NCBI RefSeq assembly: GCF_041260155.1
Contig: NC_091931.1
Span: 12,383,361 to 12,447,360, forward strand
Reading direction: 5' to 3'
DNA from: Ptychodera flava
Taxonomy: Eukaryota > Hemichordata > Enteropneusta > Ptychoderidae
DNA: 64,000 nucleotides
The stretch's first letter is position 1; every line of letters starts with the position of its first letter. Shown in pieces: positions 13,057 to 26,500 of this stretch. Made by a program: the position numbers and the translations under genes. Below the pieces are notes generated by a model that did no database searches, was not told the origin of the DNA, and worked only from the letters and a program-made list of their open reading frames with translations.

Positions 13057-14289
13057 TTTCAACAAATGTAAAGAAAACTGCTGAATCGTTCTCGACTTTT
13101 CCGCCATTGGATTTACCATGCACTCTGTGTAACTGACCGACCACGACAAATACTCTTGTAGAATCTAGATCGTCAGTAGATTGCAATAATAGCTTTTATT
13201 TGCTATTGTGTACTCTGCCTAAACCGTAACTTCAACCCATCTTGTCGGTTTGTGAATATAGTGACACGTCTATCGAAAAGTAATGGCGCGGGTTTTTTCC
13301 GTTGTTCCGCGAAGCATAGGTACGTAAATTGGTGTCACTGCTAAAGGTCACGATGCTACCTAAGTTGGAAAATAAAGATAGTAGAGCAGTGTACGTAACA
13401 ACTACCGCTAAACACAGTAGGTGCATATGGCGTGGCGCTGATGTATATGGGCGAGAAAAATCAATCAAACGATCATTTAGAGAGCTGTACTTTATCATAT
13501 CGATATACGTATATTTCCGAAAATTGTGACGCTACCAAAGTAAGGCAAACGCAAAGTTTTCAATAAATTATCATTATGTATGTCAAGTTCTGTTATTAAG
13601 TCAACATCGCCCTTCCAACGTGCACTCTATGGAGACGTCATCAATCTTGGTGGTACTTGCCACATGCACAGCAGAAAACGCCAATGTTTTTGTTTTGAAG
13701 TTTGTTACAAAAAAGCTTTTCTAGGCGGCCGCAACGTATCAAAATAAACGTGTTTGTGTGCCGGGATTGGTGACAGGCTAACTTAGTATGGTGTATTTGC
13801 TTTAGTTTTACGAAAAAAATCGACAATTTTGATACATATTGCAATTTTAAATGTGAATACAATAAACATGATATATAAAAAAATCGTCTTTACTAGAGCC
13901 AACTTTAGCTCTAATGAACCAGTACCGAAATTTTTCGGATAATTTTTCGATGACCTTTGACCAACGTTTACATATTGCAGAAACTACAATAGCTAGATTA
14001 TTTATTTTGGCTGAATATTTACCAGTAGAGCACAAAATATTATTCTCAAAAGTGTGCGATGACCTTTGAACTTCTTTCTTGTATCTCACCTCCTGCATTA
14101 AGCGCAAATAAGTAGTTAAACAAATATGCCTTAAATATACAATCTGCAGTCTCTGAGAACTGATAAAATCTTAGTTAATTCACGAAAATATCCCATAAAA
14201 ATTCAGTAGTCAATCATTGTTAGCTTTTGGAATTATGATTTGATCGAAAATTTAATCGCACACAACCCAACATAACACAACACAAGCTA

Positions 14290-14290
<1 letters not shown>
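13057..14290. other. No supported gene
   Basis: Read on the minus strand for the later exons of the transporter fragment at 14451-14649. Neither the second exon (PVxxYLTSxYG type) nor the ~950-base third exon is visible here or further left to base 1. Confidence 0.45.

Positions 14291-14376
<86 letters not shown>
14290..14376. repeat. (CAGA)n microsatellite
   Basis: About 21 CAGA units with one single-base interruption. It lies about 75 bases downstream of the splice donor of the transporter exon. Apparent protein frames of repeated SVCL across it are repeat artefacts. Confidence 0.95.
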
Positions 14377-14450
14377 GATTTGTATTTTTGAAAAGAGGCA
14401 TGACAGAGTATCATTAATGGGCTTCGCCCACAGGTAGGACAAAAACTTAC

Positions 14451-14649
14451 AAAGGATAGCTCCGGTGAAGATTAGTATGGTGAACATCAATGACAAGGTT
14501 GCAGCACTCTCGTCGAAAGTTTTCATAAATTCCACCATAAAGATGCCATTTGCACTCATTGTACCTCCACAATTGAACTGAACATAGAAACTGCTGGCCA
14601 GTACAAGCCATCTCCGACGGCTGAAGTTTAGTGCTCTGCTGTTTTCCAT
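14451..14649 (-). pseudogene. Isolated first coding exon of an SLC16-like transporter (copy A)
   Basis: The exon begins ATG at 14649 and ends at a good donor (CTTT|GTAAGT) in phase 1, exactly 199 nt, the same length and phase as exon 1 of copy C. It encodes MENSRALNFSRRRWLVLASS, the first membrane helix, then GGTMSANGIFMVEF and MKTFDESAATLSLMFTIL, closely matching copies B and C. An acceptor-like TTTTGCTGTCAG upstream also aligns with those copies. No exon 2, 3 or 4 can be found in the 14.4 kb downstream, whereas B and C reach exon 3 within 2.3-4 kb. It is therefore either a fragment left by an incomplete duplication or the start of a gene with very long introns running off the window. The exon itself is undamaged. 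Confidence 0.7.
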
Positions 14650-17519
14650 GGCTACTAGCGATAGCAGAATAGCTTGTTATGTGATGGTCTGCAGGGATTG
14701 GTCATGCAGTAGTGTCTGACAGCAAAAGGTAATGACCGGTGCAATTAAAAACCATCATGAATACAAATCAAGTCCATCAATGCACAATGCTAGTATATCG
14801 GACGATACATAAAAACAAAACAAACACAAAAAGTGCCAAAGCTGATTAAATGAAACGTGTGGTATATTCAGCACGGCTCTAGAACATATGGTTGCCCGGT
14901 AAGTTACTTACTAGGGTTCCTAGCCTTCTGGACATTGGCCCCTTTTGCATTCGTTCGAATTCTTCCTCTTCTTCTTTTTCTTCTTGTTTTTGTTGTCCTT
15001 CTTCTTGATTATGTCTAATTTTCTCGAGAATAATAAGCGTCAAGATACAGTTTTAAGAGATCTCTTTTCACTTCCGGAAAAAATTAGACCTAAGTTCACT
15101 TCTTGTTACCTCAGTCAAATTCCAAGGTGCATATGCAACTGGTCCCTTTATGTTCCATTCAGGGTATAGTAGTAGGTTCATCCCCTGAGTGAGATTTCTG
15201 TAGTTCTAGAGCTTAACCTATGAGACATATTTTTTAATTGCTCTCGTCTTTCTCCATTATTCATTCCCCTCCGTAAACTCTGTTTCCTTGGCCAGGAAGG
15301 TAAAATCTTATTCAGATGTTATATTTTAGGCGTATCCTATGATAAATCGTATATCGATAAGAATATTTCTGCACTTTTAATTTTCTTTTTTCTCCCGCAA
15401 AAACTGCACTTTATTTGATGATGATGTCATGAGGAGTAATATGCATATGCTTGTTTATTTTTTAAAGGCGCATTTGTTCGCGTATTCTAGATGAATACAA
15501 TTACTTTACACTCAATTCAAACATGGCTCCTTTTCAAAAGTATTTGGTGTCTTAATGACATCATTGCGTCTGTAGACATTTGATGGAATAATTGCTATCG
15601 ATTCAATGGTGTTGTGATTACACACCTGTCCTTTGTATACTTTCACATTTGAGCACTCTCTGCCTTTTGCCTACACCTGTCCAATTAATTCACTCCCAGT
15701 CCTACCGGGGAATAGCTTCAACTTGTCTATTGCGAATAGTAGTCGTACGTTGTCCAGTCCTAACCAGATATGATCGGAGTTACCAAGAGACCGTAATTAT
15801 ACTTGTGTAGTTGAAGACAAACACGCCAGTAGAATTGAGATTGTTGGCTTTATTTACAGTAAGAGAAATCAGCCCGAGTTGCGACTTCAACTTTCTGATA
15901 ATCGTCTCATTGAATGATTTTCATTTCTCATTTATTACAATTTAAATGTACTCTCTTAAGTAATCTACCTTTACTCTAACGGTAATCAATACACATTGTA
16001 TTCCAATGACACATCATCTCGATGATTCACGAATTGCTGACTCTTCATAATTTGTTGATTCTGCTAACTTATAATCATTATCGGTACTTTTATTGCCACC
16101 TTCATGGCACATTGTGACATGCAACATCACGCAACATCAGCTGATAAATAACGTGTCGTACCAGGCCGCGTCGTACTGGGCCGTAATACAACTCATCATG
16201 GGCACCGTACTCCAAGGAATGAGAGGGGTTAAGTCAGTGCTACAGAAGACTCTTTACTGGAACCGTCAATTTTTTAGACGGGTCTCCTTTTCATAGTCGG
16301 TTAGGTGGCATTTTGTGTAAGATGTGATGGTGTTTTTGTTTTTTCCTGTCCTTAGTTTTGCAAATAACTTATACTCAGTCTTGGTTTCGGAATTTTGTAC
16401 TGCTGTCTCCTTTTTATCGGAGGATATCCTCGCATTTGCCTTTATACTGACTAATATTATGCTTACTTTCAGATATTACTGGTATTTATTCTTATGTCGT
16501 TGTGGTGTAGCTGGATGTCCGATTAATTCATTAGTTATCTCCCCGTCCTGCCACTACCTGAGTGTCGTTGCGAAAATGCCGTTATTCATTTCAGGAGGAG
16601 TACACAGTACTGTTGACTTCCCTTTGTTGTACATAGTATGATAACAGTTCCTGCAGGCGGAAATGAAATTGAAGCCGACTTCTTTTTTCATTTAACATTT
16701 CTGAATATTCGTTTCATGTAAGGCTTATCTGTTTTCTAGAACCTCATATCTTACATTTGACCGGTAAGCAGGTTCGACAATGCTTCGATGTGCACTCTCT
16801 TTAGCTAATTTTGCAAAGTAACTCGTTCGAGAATGCAGTGAAATTTTCCCCCTCTACAGGCATGGGTTTGCAAATACACCTTAGTCTGCAATGCAACGTA
16901 TACACTGTGGTATACAGGATACCGATGGACTTGCTCCAAGTCTGTGGGCATTTTTGGGAGCGTTCAGTTATTATGGCCGGGGGTGGGTCGGCAAATTCTT
17001 CCGAAGCATCAGTCAAAATACGTGAACCCCAACCCATTGCTCCAAAAAGCTAATGACCCCCTTTTAACATGACAAAAATTTAATGACACCCCATTGCTTG
17101 AGTAAAGCGCACACACAAACACCTCTGTAGAAAAGGATTCTTAGATTTTTCAATTGACCCCCTAACAAACTCAAAATGCGTTAAATTCTCCCCTTCTGAC
17201 TTGCTACAATTTTGAAATCCCTTTCAAATTGATTATTCAACGGACTGGACAGAAATGACTGGTGGGTCGCGATTTCTTTGCGAAAGCATTTTTGAAGGGT
17301 CATGAAATTTCACGCGTGCCTTCTGGTGAGGGTCAGCATTTTTTGCACAACTATTAGATGCCAAAATGTGGCTGATATAGTGCTTCGTCTTAAAATATGA
17401 AATAATCATACATAGGAGTCTTTTGGGCAAACTATGATCATTTTCCTATTAAATACAATTAATATCTGTACAATTACATATGTTTGATGATTCATGTAAA
17501 TGTATTTTGCTTGCCGTGG
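14650..17519. other. No supported gene
   Basis: CTT-rich tract near 14955-15005. Small frames here, including a hydrophobic 105-codon one at 16324-16641 on the plus strand, show no family motif. No leader exon comparable to those of copies B and C is seen about 2.1 kb upstream of copy A (near 16.8 kb). Confidence 0.4.
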
Positions 17520-18370
17520 TAGGTAAAAGTGCGTGTGTGTGTACAAAAATTTGATATTTGGATTTGATTGATATTAACAATGTTGATTCACTACGAGGAA
17601 ACTATGTAATACTTTTTCAATACAGAACTAGCAATATCTATGCATTTATAGATGTTTTCATAGATGCACTTGATAAAATTTCTTGCACACATCCACTAGG
17701 GCGGTTACAACCCGTGTGTTTACAGAAAATTTGATTTTTGAATTTCACTGAAAATTTACTGTACATGGGAGTCTATGATAAAACTGCGAATAACTTTCCA
17801 ATGAAAAACCTGCTATACTTGTGCATATACATGTAGAGACGTTGGTTAATTAACACAATTGTACTTGATTAGAATAGGATGGTAACAAGTGCCTATTATG
17901 TGTACAAGAAATTTAATTTTGGAATTCACTAAAAATGTTCATCAACTATACATGGGAGTCTATGACAAAACTCTGAATAATTGTTTTCAATGCCAAACTT
18001 ACTACACTTGGACATGTATAGACGTTGGATAATCGACTTAATTCTATTAGATTAGAATAGGATGGTTAAAAGTGGATGTGTGCAAGAAATTTTATTTTGG
18101 AATTTCACCGAAATGTTGACTCACTCTACATGGGTAGTCTATGAGGAAACTAAGAATATTTTTTTACAATACTGAAGTAACTAAATCTGTACACTTTTAT
18201 AAGTGTTTGACCATTGATACAAATGTAATAGATACAAACAGGGTGTTTGAAAGTTCAGACGTGGACAACAATTATGATATTGGAATTTCACCTAAAAGTA
18301 TTATTTCACTTTTCATCGTAGTCTACAGGTAACTCTTAAATATTTTCTCCGACAAAACTTGATATATCTC
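17520..18370. repeat. Degenerate ~180-base tandem array, about 4.7 units
   Basis: Units begin near 17521, 17703, 17880, 18062 and 18240. Each carries GGTNAAAAGTG, then TGTACAAGAAATTTGATTTT, GGAATTTCACTGAAAATGTT, CATGGGAGTCTATGA and TAGACGTTGG. Spacing is 177-182 bases. Units are clearly diverged, so this is an old array. It has no coding potential. Confidence 0.8.
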
Positions 18371-19814
18371 TAATATGTAACCGATAGGAATTGTTCATTA
18401 CCCTCGTTGGTCTCGATTTACAAGAAGACAAGCCTCAGAGTTGCTAAGGCAAGATGTTCAGAGTGTGACAGATAATCATACTGTTATTCAGATTTACAGC
18501 TAAATTACTTCAGAGAATTAAATCATGCAGCGAATCATTTTTATTTCGAAGAATATTTTGACTTTAGGCCTTTTGATTTTACTTTACTGGAACCGGGACA
18601 TTATTGAGCCATTAAAACGATCGACGGTATCCCCATTCGATTCTTGGGAATAGCTAAAGCTTTAGCGACTCGACATTTCGTTGGACATGCCTTCTGTGTT
18701 CCCATGTCTGGATTTATCACGTCATCTTTTCGTAAAAATGTCATGAGAGTTAGGCATCGATCACGACAGATCGGTCAGTGCACGCAAGCATCGCGACGTG
18801 CATGTATGAACAGTATTTATAGTGCAGGAAAAAGTGCCGGTTGATGACGTACAACAGGGATGATATGGATTTCTCATCCGTATTGATGTACGCCACGCAG
18901 GTGGTGGTTTTGTTGACCTTATTTCCGATCGTTACATAGGCTGCGATGACGTTTCATTAACGCTGTGTGCAGCTCCATTTATAGTCAAAATCAAAAATAT
19001 GGATTAACGGATAAAGGTTGTTTTACGTCATGACTAAATTACTGAAACACATACATCGATGCATAAAGAGGATACAACAAATTGATCAGATTTTATTTGC
19101 ATAAAGTAAGCACGTAAAACTTCGAAAAGAATATCTGGCACGATCTTATGTAACAATCCACTTGTTTTAGGCAAAAGGGAAAAAAATCGTCCTTAAAGTT
19201 TACATATGACAGAATGATGTGTTCTTCGTCACCTTCGAGTACAGATTGATCATAAAATATTGCCTCTCTGTCTTTTGAATACTACTTCCCGTAGCATTTG
19301 TTTTATACTAAAACACCATGATTATACGTACAATTCACAACTTTATTTTCATTTATGATACAATCAATCTCGGCCACCAGAACTATTTTCATGCTATTAT
19401 TCTCATGTCAAAGGCAATTTTGGGCACTGCCAAATTGCTCAGTATGGCAGGTTAAAGAGAAAATGTTGATCTAGCATTAATTTCTGAAGAATGAAGTAAT
19501 TATCATTTTTTGTTGAACTTGTAAATATCTCTGCCCTATAATCATGGATTATCTCATCAACAATGTTTTGTTGCATCGCATTTGGAACGTGTGGTTCAAG
19601 TTTTTCTTTGTAAGCTTCATTGCTATAGATTCGCTGATTGGCTCCCTACACACCCCTGGGGCATCTTTACTTATTACACACAAATCTGTAACCTTCACTC
19701 TATCAATATATGTGAGGGTGAAAATCAATTCACAAACCAACACAGACTGTCACTGTAGGAAGTTGATAAAAATTCCACAATGGAATAACTATAATTTCTC
19801 CAAATGCTCATTCA
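18371..19814. other. No supported gene; 3' flank of transporter copy B
   Basis: No exon-like sequence is recognised. On the minus strand this is downstream of the copy B terminal exon. TTTATT (AATAAA on the minus strand) occurs near 19340 and 19090, but no site can be chosen as the poly(A) signal. Confidence 0.4.
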
Positions 19815-19912
19815 TCATGTTCCCCCTTTTCTTCCAGATGTATGCAACTGCCTTCTTGACCTGTAACGGTTCACACATACAGCCATGGTACCTATCACTG
19901 CCGCGCTGGCGC
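19815..19912 (-). pseudogene. Displaced 3' half of the last exon of transporter copy B
   Basis: On the minus strand this reads ASAAVIGTMAVCVNRYRSRR and then about 11 residues to a TGA at 19815. It matches the end of copy C (LAIVTSTVAVCVNCYRSRNQ) residue for residue in spacing. It is the missing end of helix 12 and the cytoplasmic tail of copy B. It is now separated from the rest of its exon by the element at 19913-20521. The first 13 bases, GCGCCAGCGCGGC on the minus strand, repeat the exon sequence on the other side of the element with one mismatch. Confidence 0.8.
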
Positions 19913-20521
19913 AGTACAATAAATTACCCACAATGCTGTTCGATTTGTACCAACGACGTTAGCTTTCTTATAACTTTTTCAGTTCTGTATAAAAGCAATA
20001 ATGTGAAGTCTCACGATAATTGATTAATTATATTTATTAAAAGTACGTTGAAATATTGTAGTATAAATTTCAAAGAAACCATTAAATAACCATAAAAGTC
20101 ACATTCTTCAGGTACTACAAATGTCACAGTTTTGGGAAGCAAGTTCTTACCAACTGCAGGGGTCATTCTCTGAAAATAGTTAGCATGTAAATTTCTTTTG
20201 TCTTTTCTATTTGGAAAAAATCAATATCCTTTTGTTTCATAAAACAGGTGCAACTAGTCTCCCTACTTTCCATCACTTTATTCTGTATGGCTGAGGACAC
20301 AATCAGTGGAAATTTACAAAAATCCTTTCTCTTCTCTTAATCAAGCACAATTTTCTTAATCCTTTAAACTGGAATTGAGAAGAAAGGTGTTCTTAAAAGT
20401 ACGTTCTCAGAATTTTTACAAGTGGTCCAGGAATTTGTCTACACATGGGAGACATGGTAGACTTCACAGGGGAATCTACGTTGGTACAAATCATGATGTA
20501 TTGTGGGAAATCTCTAGTACT
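19913..20521. mobile_element. ~0.6 kb inverted-end element inserted in the last exon of copy B
   Basis: The left end reads AGTACAATAAATTACCCACA and continues to GATTTGTACCAACG. The right end, inverted, reads AGTACTAGAGATTTCCCACA and continues to GATTTGTACCAACG. The ends are thus inverted copies of about 45 bases with gaps. A 13-base host sequence, GCNGCGCTGGCGC on the plus strand, flanks both sides (19900-19912 and 20522-20534) with one mismatch, as expected for a target duplication. The interior has no transposase-like frame. It resembles a non-autonomous DNA transposon, though a 13-base duplication is longer than most such families make. Confidence 0.7.
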
Positions 20522-23500
20522 GCTGCGCTGGCGCAAAACATTACTGCTTCAAATAATGGCATCCTCGAATCGCCCGTATCGTCATAGAGCTTCCCTGTGA
20601 AGATGCAAAACACATAATAGCGTTGAGATTTTGTTCGTTTTTAGCTCACGTATTCACACACGTGAGCTAATGTCGTAGCGATCTCTATCTGACTGTCTGT
20701 CTGTCTGTCTGACTGTCTTTGGGCCCGATATCTCAAAAACGGCTCTTCAGATCAGAATCAAATCTGGTACATAGATTCAGTTTGCAAATGGCAAGATACG
20801 ATTACTTTTTTGGTGGGTGTGACTTGCATACTTTTCGCACATTTGCATAGTTAATGATTTTATTAAGAAAAAACGGATATACACTGAGAAAGACTGCACA
20901 CAATTTGATCAGATTTGCTACAATTTCAAATGTTGATTACACCAGGATATATCAGCCATGAAATATATTAAGGCGTAACACGAACGATAATTACTAATTT
21001 GCATGTTTTATGAACTTTCCTAATAAGGGATATATCTGAATTGACTAGATCAAAGTTGATGAAATATGCTATGTACATTGAAGATACTGTGACATAACAG
21101 TATTGAAAGTCATTGAGCATTTTCACTTCAGCCCATTCCAATTTCCTAATTAGTATATATATCTGGATTAAATCGACCAAAGTTGAATATTTAATGAACT
21201 TTCTTGTTAGGGATATATATCTTGATTGACTGGACCACAGTTGACGAAACTTGTTATGTACATTGAAGATACTATGATTTAACATGAATGAAATTCATCA
21301 TGCATTTTAACTTCAGCCAATTCCTAATTTGCATGTTTAATGAACTTTCCCAAATTAGGGATATATATCTGAATCAACTTGACCAAAGATGATAAAACTT
21401 GCTATGTACATTGAAGATATTGTGTTAAGCATTTTTTTATTGCAGTTAATTCCTAATTTTCATAGTTAATGAACTTTCTTATTAGGGATAGATATCTTGA
21501 TTGACTCCACATAAGTTGACGAAACTTGCTATGTACATCGAAGATATTGTGTTATAACATATATATTTACATCGATGATACTAGGTCAAAACAATATTGA
21601 AAGTTATTTCGCACTTTCATGGCAGCTTATTTATGATTTACATATCTAATGGGCTTTCCCAGGTTTGCATATATAGCTTGAAGGACTTGACCAAAAGCAA
21701 TTAAACTTGCTTTATAAAGTGGCGATACAATGAAAGCAGTTACAGAGATTTCGGTTTTTTTTATATCAGCCAATTACATATTTGTATAATTAATGACCTT
21801 CGGAATTAATTGGTGATTACTGTTCTTAATACTTATTTTAGCACTTTCAATGAAGTTGCAAACATGTGGCAAAGGTTTACATTAACACAATTGTAACTTA
21901 TATTGAAACTCATAACTAGTCTTCGTGAAGTTCTCTCTACCACAGTTTCTCCCTGTGGCGGCACTGTGTCTCTACCAAGATGATCAGATTATTATGGGAT
22001 TCATGGTGTTATTAACATGCCATGACATCTTCTACACAGGCAAGACTTGTTGTTAGGATATGGCATGCTAGTATTGACATGAGAGTTAGTGTATGTTGGC
22101 TTAAAGTCCCAATAGCTGCGAATTAGCTGCATTGTTTTCATGATTTTATTTCCAAGCCAAAGTTAATTCATGTAAATGTGATAACTGAATGATGCGTATA
22201 GAAGTATCACTGCTTGCTGGTTTTGACTATGCCTACCACATGTGTAAACAGTTAAATAATGAACGGGTCCGTCACTCGTAAAATGGCGCCCCACGGAACA
22301 GTACAACAAATGCAGTATTTCCTGCACAATGTCATACACATCGTGATCATCCAAGAAAAAATCATACTGCTATTTACTTGATTGCATAACGAACGATAGC
22401 TGATATTTCGTTGTTGTAATCTTTATTTTCTCTGGCGCATGATTAGTTTTTGAAAATGGCGGAAAATCTAGAATGATGTTAAAACATTTGAAATTACATG
22501 CCATGTTCGACACTTATGACTGTTGTTACACACTTTTTGAGTCTTTAAGGGGTCTTATTCAAAGGAAACGTTCAAGGATATTTTGAGATAGGTTTATTAC
22601 ACATTCGCTGCTTTGTGCCTTTAATTCTCAGCAAACAAACTTCCACTCTTACCTGCGAATGTTAGTACCAGTCCTCCAAACATGCTATTCGTTGAGAATA
22701 TCAGCCCTATAGCGCTCGGGAGATCTTTTAATTGTACAATCTCTCTAGTGCAAACAATAAACATGGGTAAGCACACGCCATGAGACAGACCGACACAAGC
22801 AATCACCATGATGACGTAACTCGTGACGAGGTTGTAGGCCAGTATACTAATCGCGTTCAACGTCAGCATCGATGCCAGCAATGCCATTGGAGAAATCAGT
22901 TTCAGGTCAACAAACCAACCATGAGACAGCCGACCAATCACAGAAGACGCTCCAAAAGCTCTCATCAGTGCCGCTGCCTGCATTCTCGGAATACCGATGT
23001 CGACAGCCTTCACAATTATCCACATATAGTACATAATCATTGCGGCGCCGAAACCAATCATACACACAACCAGTACTGTTATGCGAGGATATTTAGGAAA
23101 TATATACAACCCCCACATACGATAAATAACGGAAAATATGCTACTTCTAGCATTTTTGTTCGAACTTGCTCGACGGTCACCTTGATGTCCAGCATCGATG
23201 GCATCATCAGTTGACTTTTCAGTTTCATGTACAGATGTATATCCGTCAGGGCCATGGACACGATTTGAATGACTGTTTGTGGACTCCTTGGATTCAGATT
23301 TATATTCTTGTAGAGAATCCGTGTCAGACTGCATTTCGGATGGTTCCTTGTCTTGTTTTATTGCCGTCTTGGTAACAGGTTTCAGAATCAATGCATATAC
23401 AAAGTTATTTGCACATAACCCGCAGAGTATTAAAAACGTCCCATGCCATCCATAAACTTGAATGAGTGCTTCTACAAGAGGCGGCACGATCATGGTTCCG

Positions 23501-26500
23501 AGTCCACCACCAACCCATGTAATTCCATTTGCTAATGCATAACGATCTGTGAAGTAGTCGGCTATAATAGGCATCGATGATATGTAGACCAAAGAAGCAC
23601 CACTTCCTTAGAAGAAATCAAACAGAATGGGTTTGAATGATAGGGATATGGCTTCAGCTCTTAGTTTTTTCCATCTGTTTTGATCTGGATAACAAATAGC
23701 TACTAATATGCTCTATTTAAGTAGAATGTGCTTCGGGGACAAGTATTCGGACTCTCAAACTTTTCCACTTCTTCTCTGGTCTACCACTTGTTGGAGCATA
23801 TTTTAAATCTCAAGCAGAAACAAAACTTGTCACCGTCTTACTTTTATGGAAATCGAAACTTGTATTTTCCCGTTGGAGTTAACATAGGGATGGCGACCAC
23901 TTTGAATTTCAAATATCGGTAACTGTTTAGTAATTTGTTTTTGTCTTACAAAAGTTTGCACGATTTTTATCTTTGATTTGATTAGAAATTGGTTGAATGT
24001 TTCATTGAGGAAATTTTGAGCAAATGTTTAACTCTTTCACTGTTGAGGTGCATACTACCTTAAGTATGTTAAAATGCAAAGTACCATGTACCAGTCTTGC
24101 CAACACTGCACACAGTGAGCAATTTCCTGTTACTGTTAACACAAGAACTGAAGACCTGAAGTTTTTTTAACAGTAACTCTGGACGTAGAGCACATGCTGG
24201 CTGTATCACCAGTATTGATAAGTTTAGTACACGTACTTGGTATATTGGTATGAGTTTGAGTGTAGAAACGGAATTTATGTCTCACAAGCAAGATACAAAT
24301 ATTACAATCTAGATATTACTGGCCAATGAAGCTTTAATGCACCGAGAGATACAACAGATGAACATTTGGGCCAATGATTGACGATAGACAACATAATGTA
24401 CGAGGCGAAGTCGAGTATATTTTAAAGAGCAACGTCTGCTTGAGTCCCTTAATGGCCGGGAAGGGGTACATTGTTTCTATTATTGTATAAGTTTGGCAAT
24501 GCCAGGTTGTAGATGTAGAGAACATCTTGGGTGACAATACTTGATAATCAGGCACATAATCAGTAATAATCAAAGGCAATGACGTCACATGATTCACTGG
24601 TATTTATAAAGCTGTAATATAATCATTTATTACATGCACAATGATTCGTTTTAAAATTTTGTCCACATTTTCCTAAAGTAAATTTTCAACCATATTCCCT
24701 TCCAAATTAACAATGGGTAGTCATCATGCAAATTTTGGTACTAGCAAAATTTATCCAGTATCTACTGATATTTGAAATTCAAAATGGCCACCATCAATGT
24801 GTTATATCTATTAGGGAAAATAACATTCCTGATTTTCACAAAACTACAGCTTGTCAAAAATTGTATTTACGCCATAAGCTTTAAAATAAGCCCGCATAAG
24901 TGGTACGCCAATTAAAAGTTTGAGAGTCTGAGTATTTGTCACTGAGGCACATTCAATCTTAGGAGAACATTCAGCGAGCAAGGCAATCTTTCTCGCAATG
25001 CAACATTGCAAGTCATCGCAACACATTTTTAATATTATGTCCTCCACTGGGATGGACGATGCAGATATGAAAAGACAGCTTCGTAGTTTTTATGCGAGAG
25101 CCAATTTTATTGTTCGTAACTTTGGCCAGTGCTCTCAGAAAGTAAAATGTGTCCTTTTTAAAGCTTTTTGTATAGTTTTTATTGTTTGAACGTGTGGTGT
25201 AATTTTAGTGCTAAACTGAAAACTGAGGATAGCTTATAATAATGCCTTGAGGTTGATTTTTGATCTGAAGCGTGATGTCAGTATTAGTCACAATTTTGTG
25301 ACCAAGAACATCTTTAATTTTGCTTCCCTTCACCGAAGACTGCTATTCGCATTTTGCAAGCGTCTGTCCGTGAGTAAAAACCCAGTTATCTACCTGTGTA
25401 GAGTCTGATTCGTATTTTCATTCAGCTTTTTGGAAACATTGTAGAAAGGTTCTTTATTAAGTTTCTTGTTCATTTTTAACTTCTGTATATTTTTTTTGTA
25501 TCTATTTATTTTATATTATGGGCATTTATGGCCTGAAATAAAGATTAATAATAATAATAATAATTAATAATAATGCAAATTTTCACATCTAAAAAGACAT
25601 ATCCGTCCCATACGATACATTTTCGGAAAGCAGGGAAAGTGATGTATACTATTGCAGCAATAATTGACTCGAAGCATTAAGGAGTACACATATGTGGCAT
25701 TGTATATATTACCTGTCAACAATTCATTTAAGATGGAACGCACCTCGGGGACAGATATTTCTATAATTCTTTTCCGATCTCCCACTTGTTCAGGCTCATT
25801 TTAAATCGATCTCTCGGAGAAAGAAATATTTTCACCTTCTCAGTTTTTCTATAATCCAAAATTTATTTTTCCCATAGAGCTAACACAGGTATGGCTGCCA
25901 TTTTGATTTTCAAATATTGTTCAATGTTGGGTAATTTGTTTCTCTAGTTTGTAAATTTGCATGGCGACCCCGGATTTTTATTGTGAGTTTATAAGAGCAT
26001 GGCTGAGAGTTTCAGTTAGGAAATTTTGAGCCAAGGATTAAATCTTTCACTTGCGACTTGCAAACTACCTTCGTCAAAACCTTCATGCTACTTTATGAAA
26101 GCAATCATATCATATGAAACTTGTCTACAGGTCAAAACAGGGCCAAAGTATCATTTGAGGTGAATAAATGATTTACAAAGTCTCGGGAACAAATAGAAAA
26201 TGGTTGTAACAATAACATTATCTTGTTTTGCATTATCTTCTCATTCTTACATTACTGGTTATCTTTCGGATCCAAGACGAAAACGTTTTCGTCTTCGTTT
26301 GTTTAGTGGTAAACAAAACCAATTATCCAGCTCTAAGAAACAAATAAAAACGGCGCTAATATTATGATTGTTTTTTTTAACTATCTTATGTCATTCTTAT
26401 ATACGGGTTATCTTTTCTAAGCACGACGAAAGAGCTTTTGTCCTTGTCTATTTTGTGGAATGTCGCTGATGAAACGAGACAAAGCAAAAGAGGAAATAGC

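Noticed and set aside
14220-14414. Frame rich in SVCL repeats next to the copy A exon
   Set aside because: It is the CAGA microsatellite read in frame; the true exon ends at the donor at 14451.
16324-16641. Hydrophobic 105-codon plus-strand frame as a membrane protein
   Set aside because: AT-rich sequence often gives hydrophobic frames; there is no family motif and no supporting exon context.
19544-20023. 159-codon plus-strand frame
   Set aside because: It overlaps, in antisense, the displaced last-exon half of transporter B and the end of the inserted element; no domain seen.
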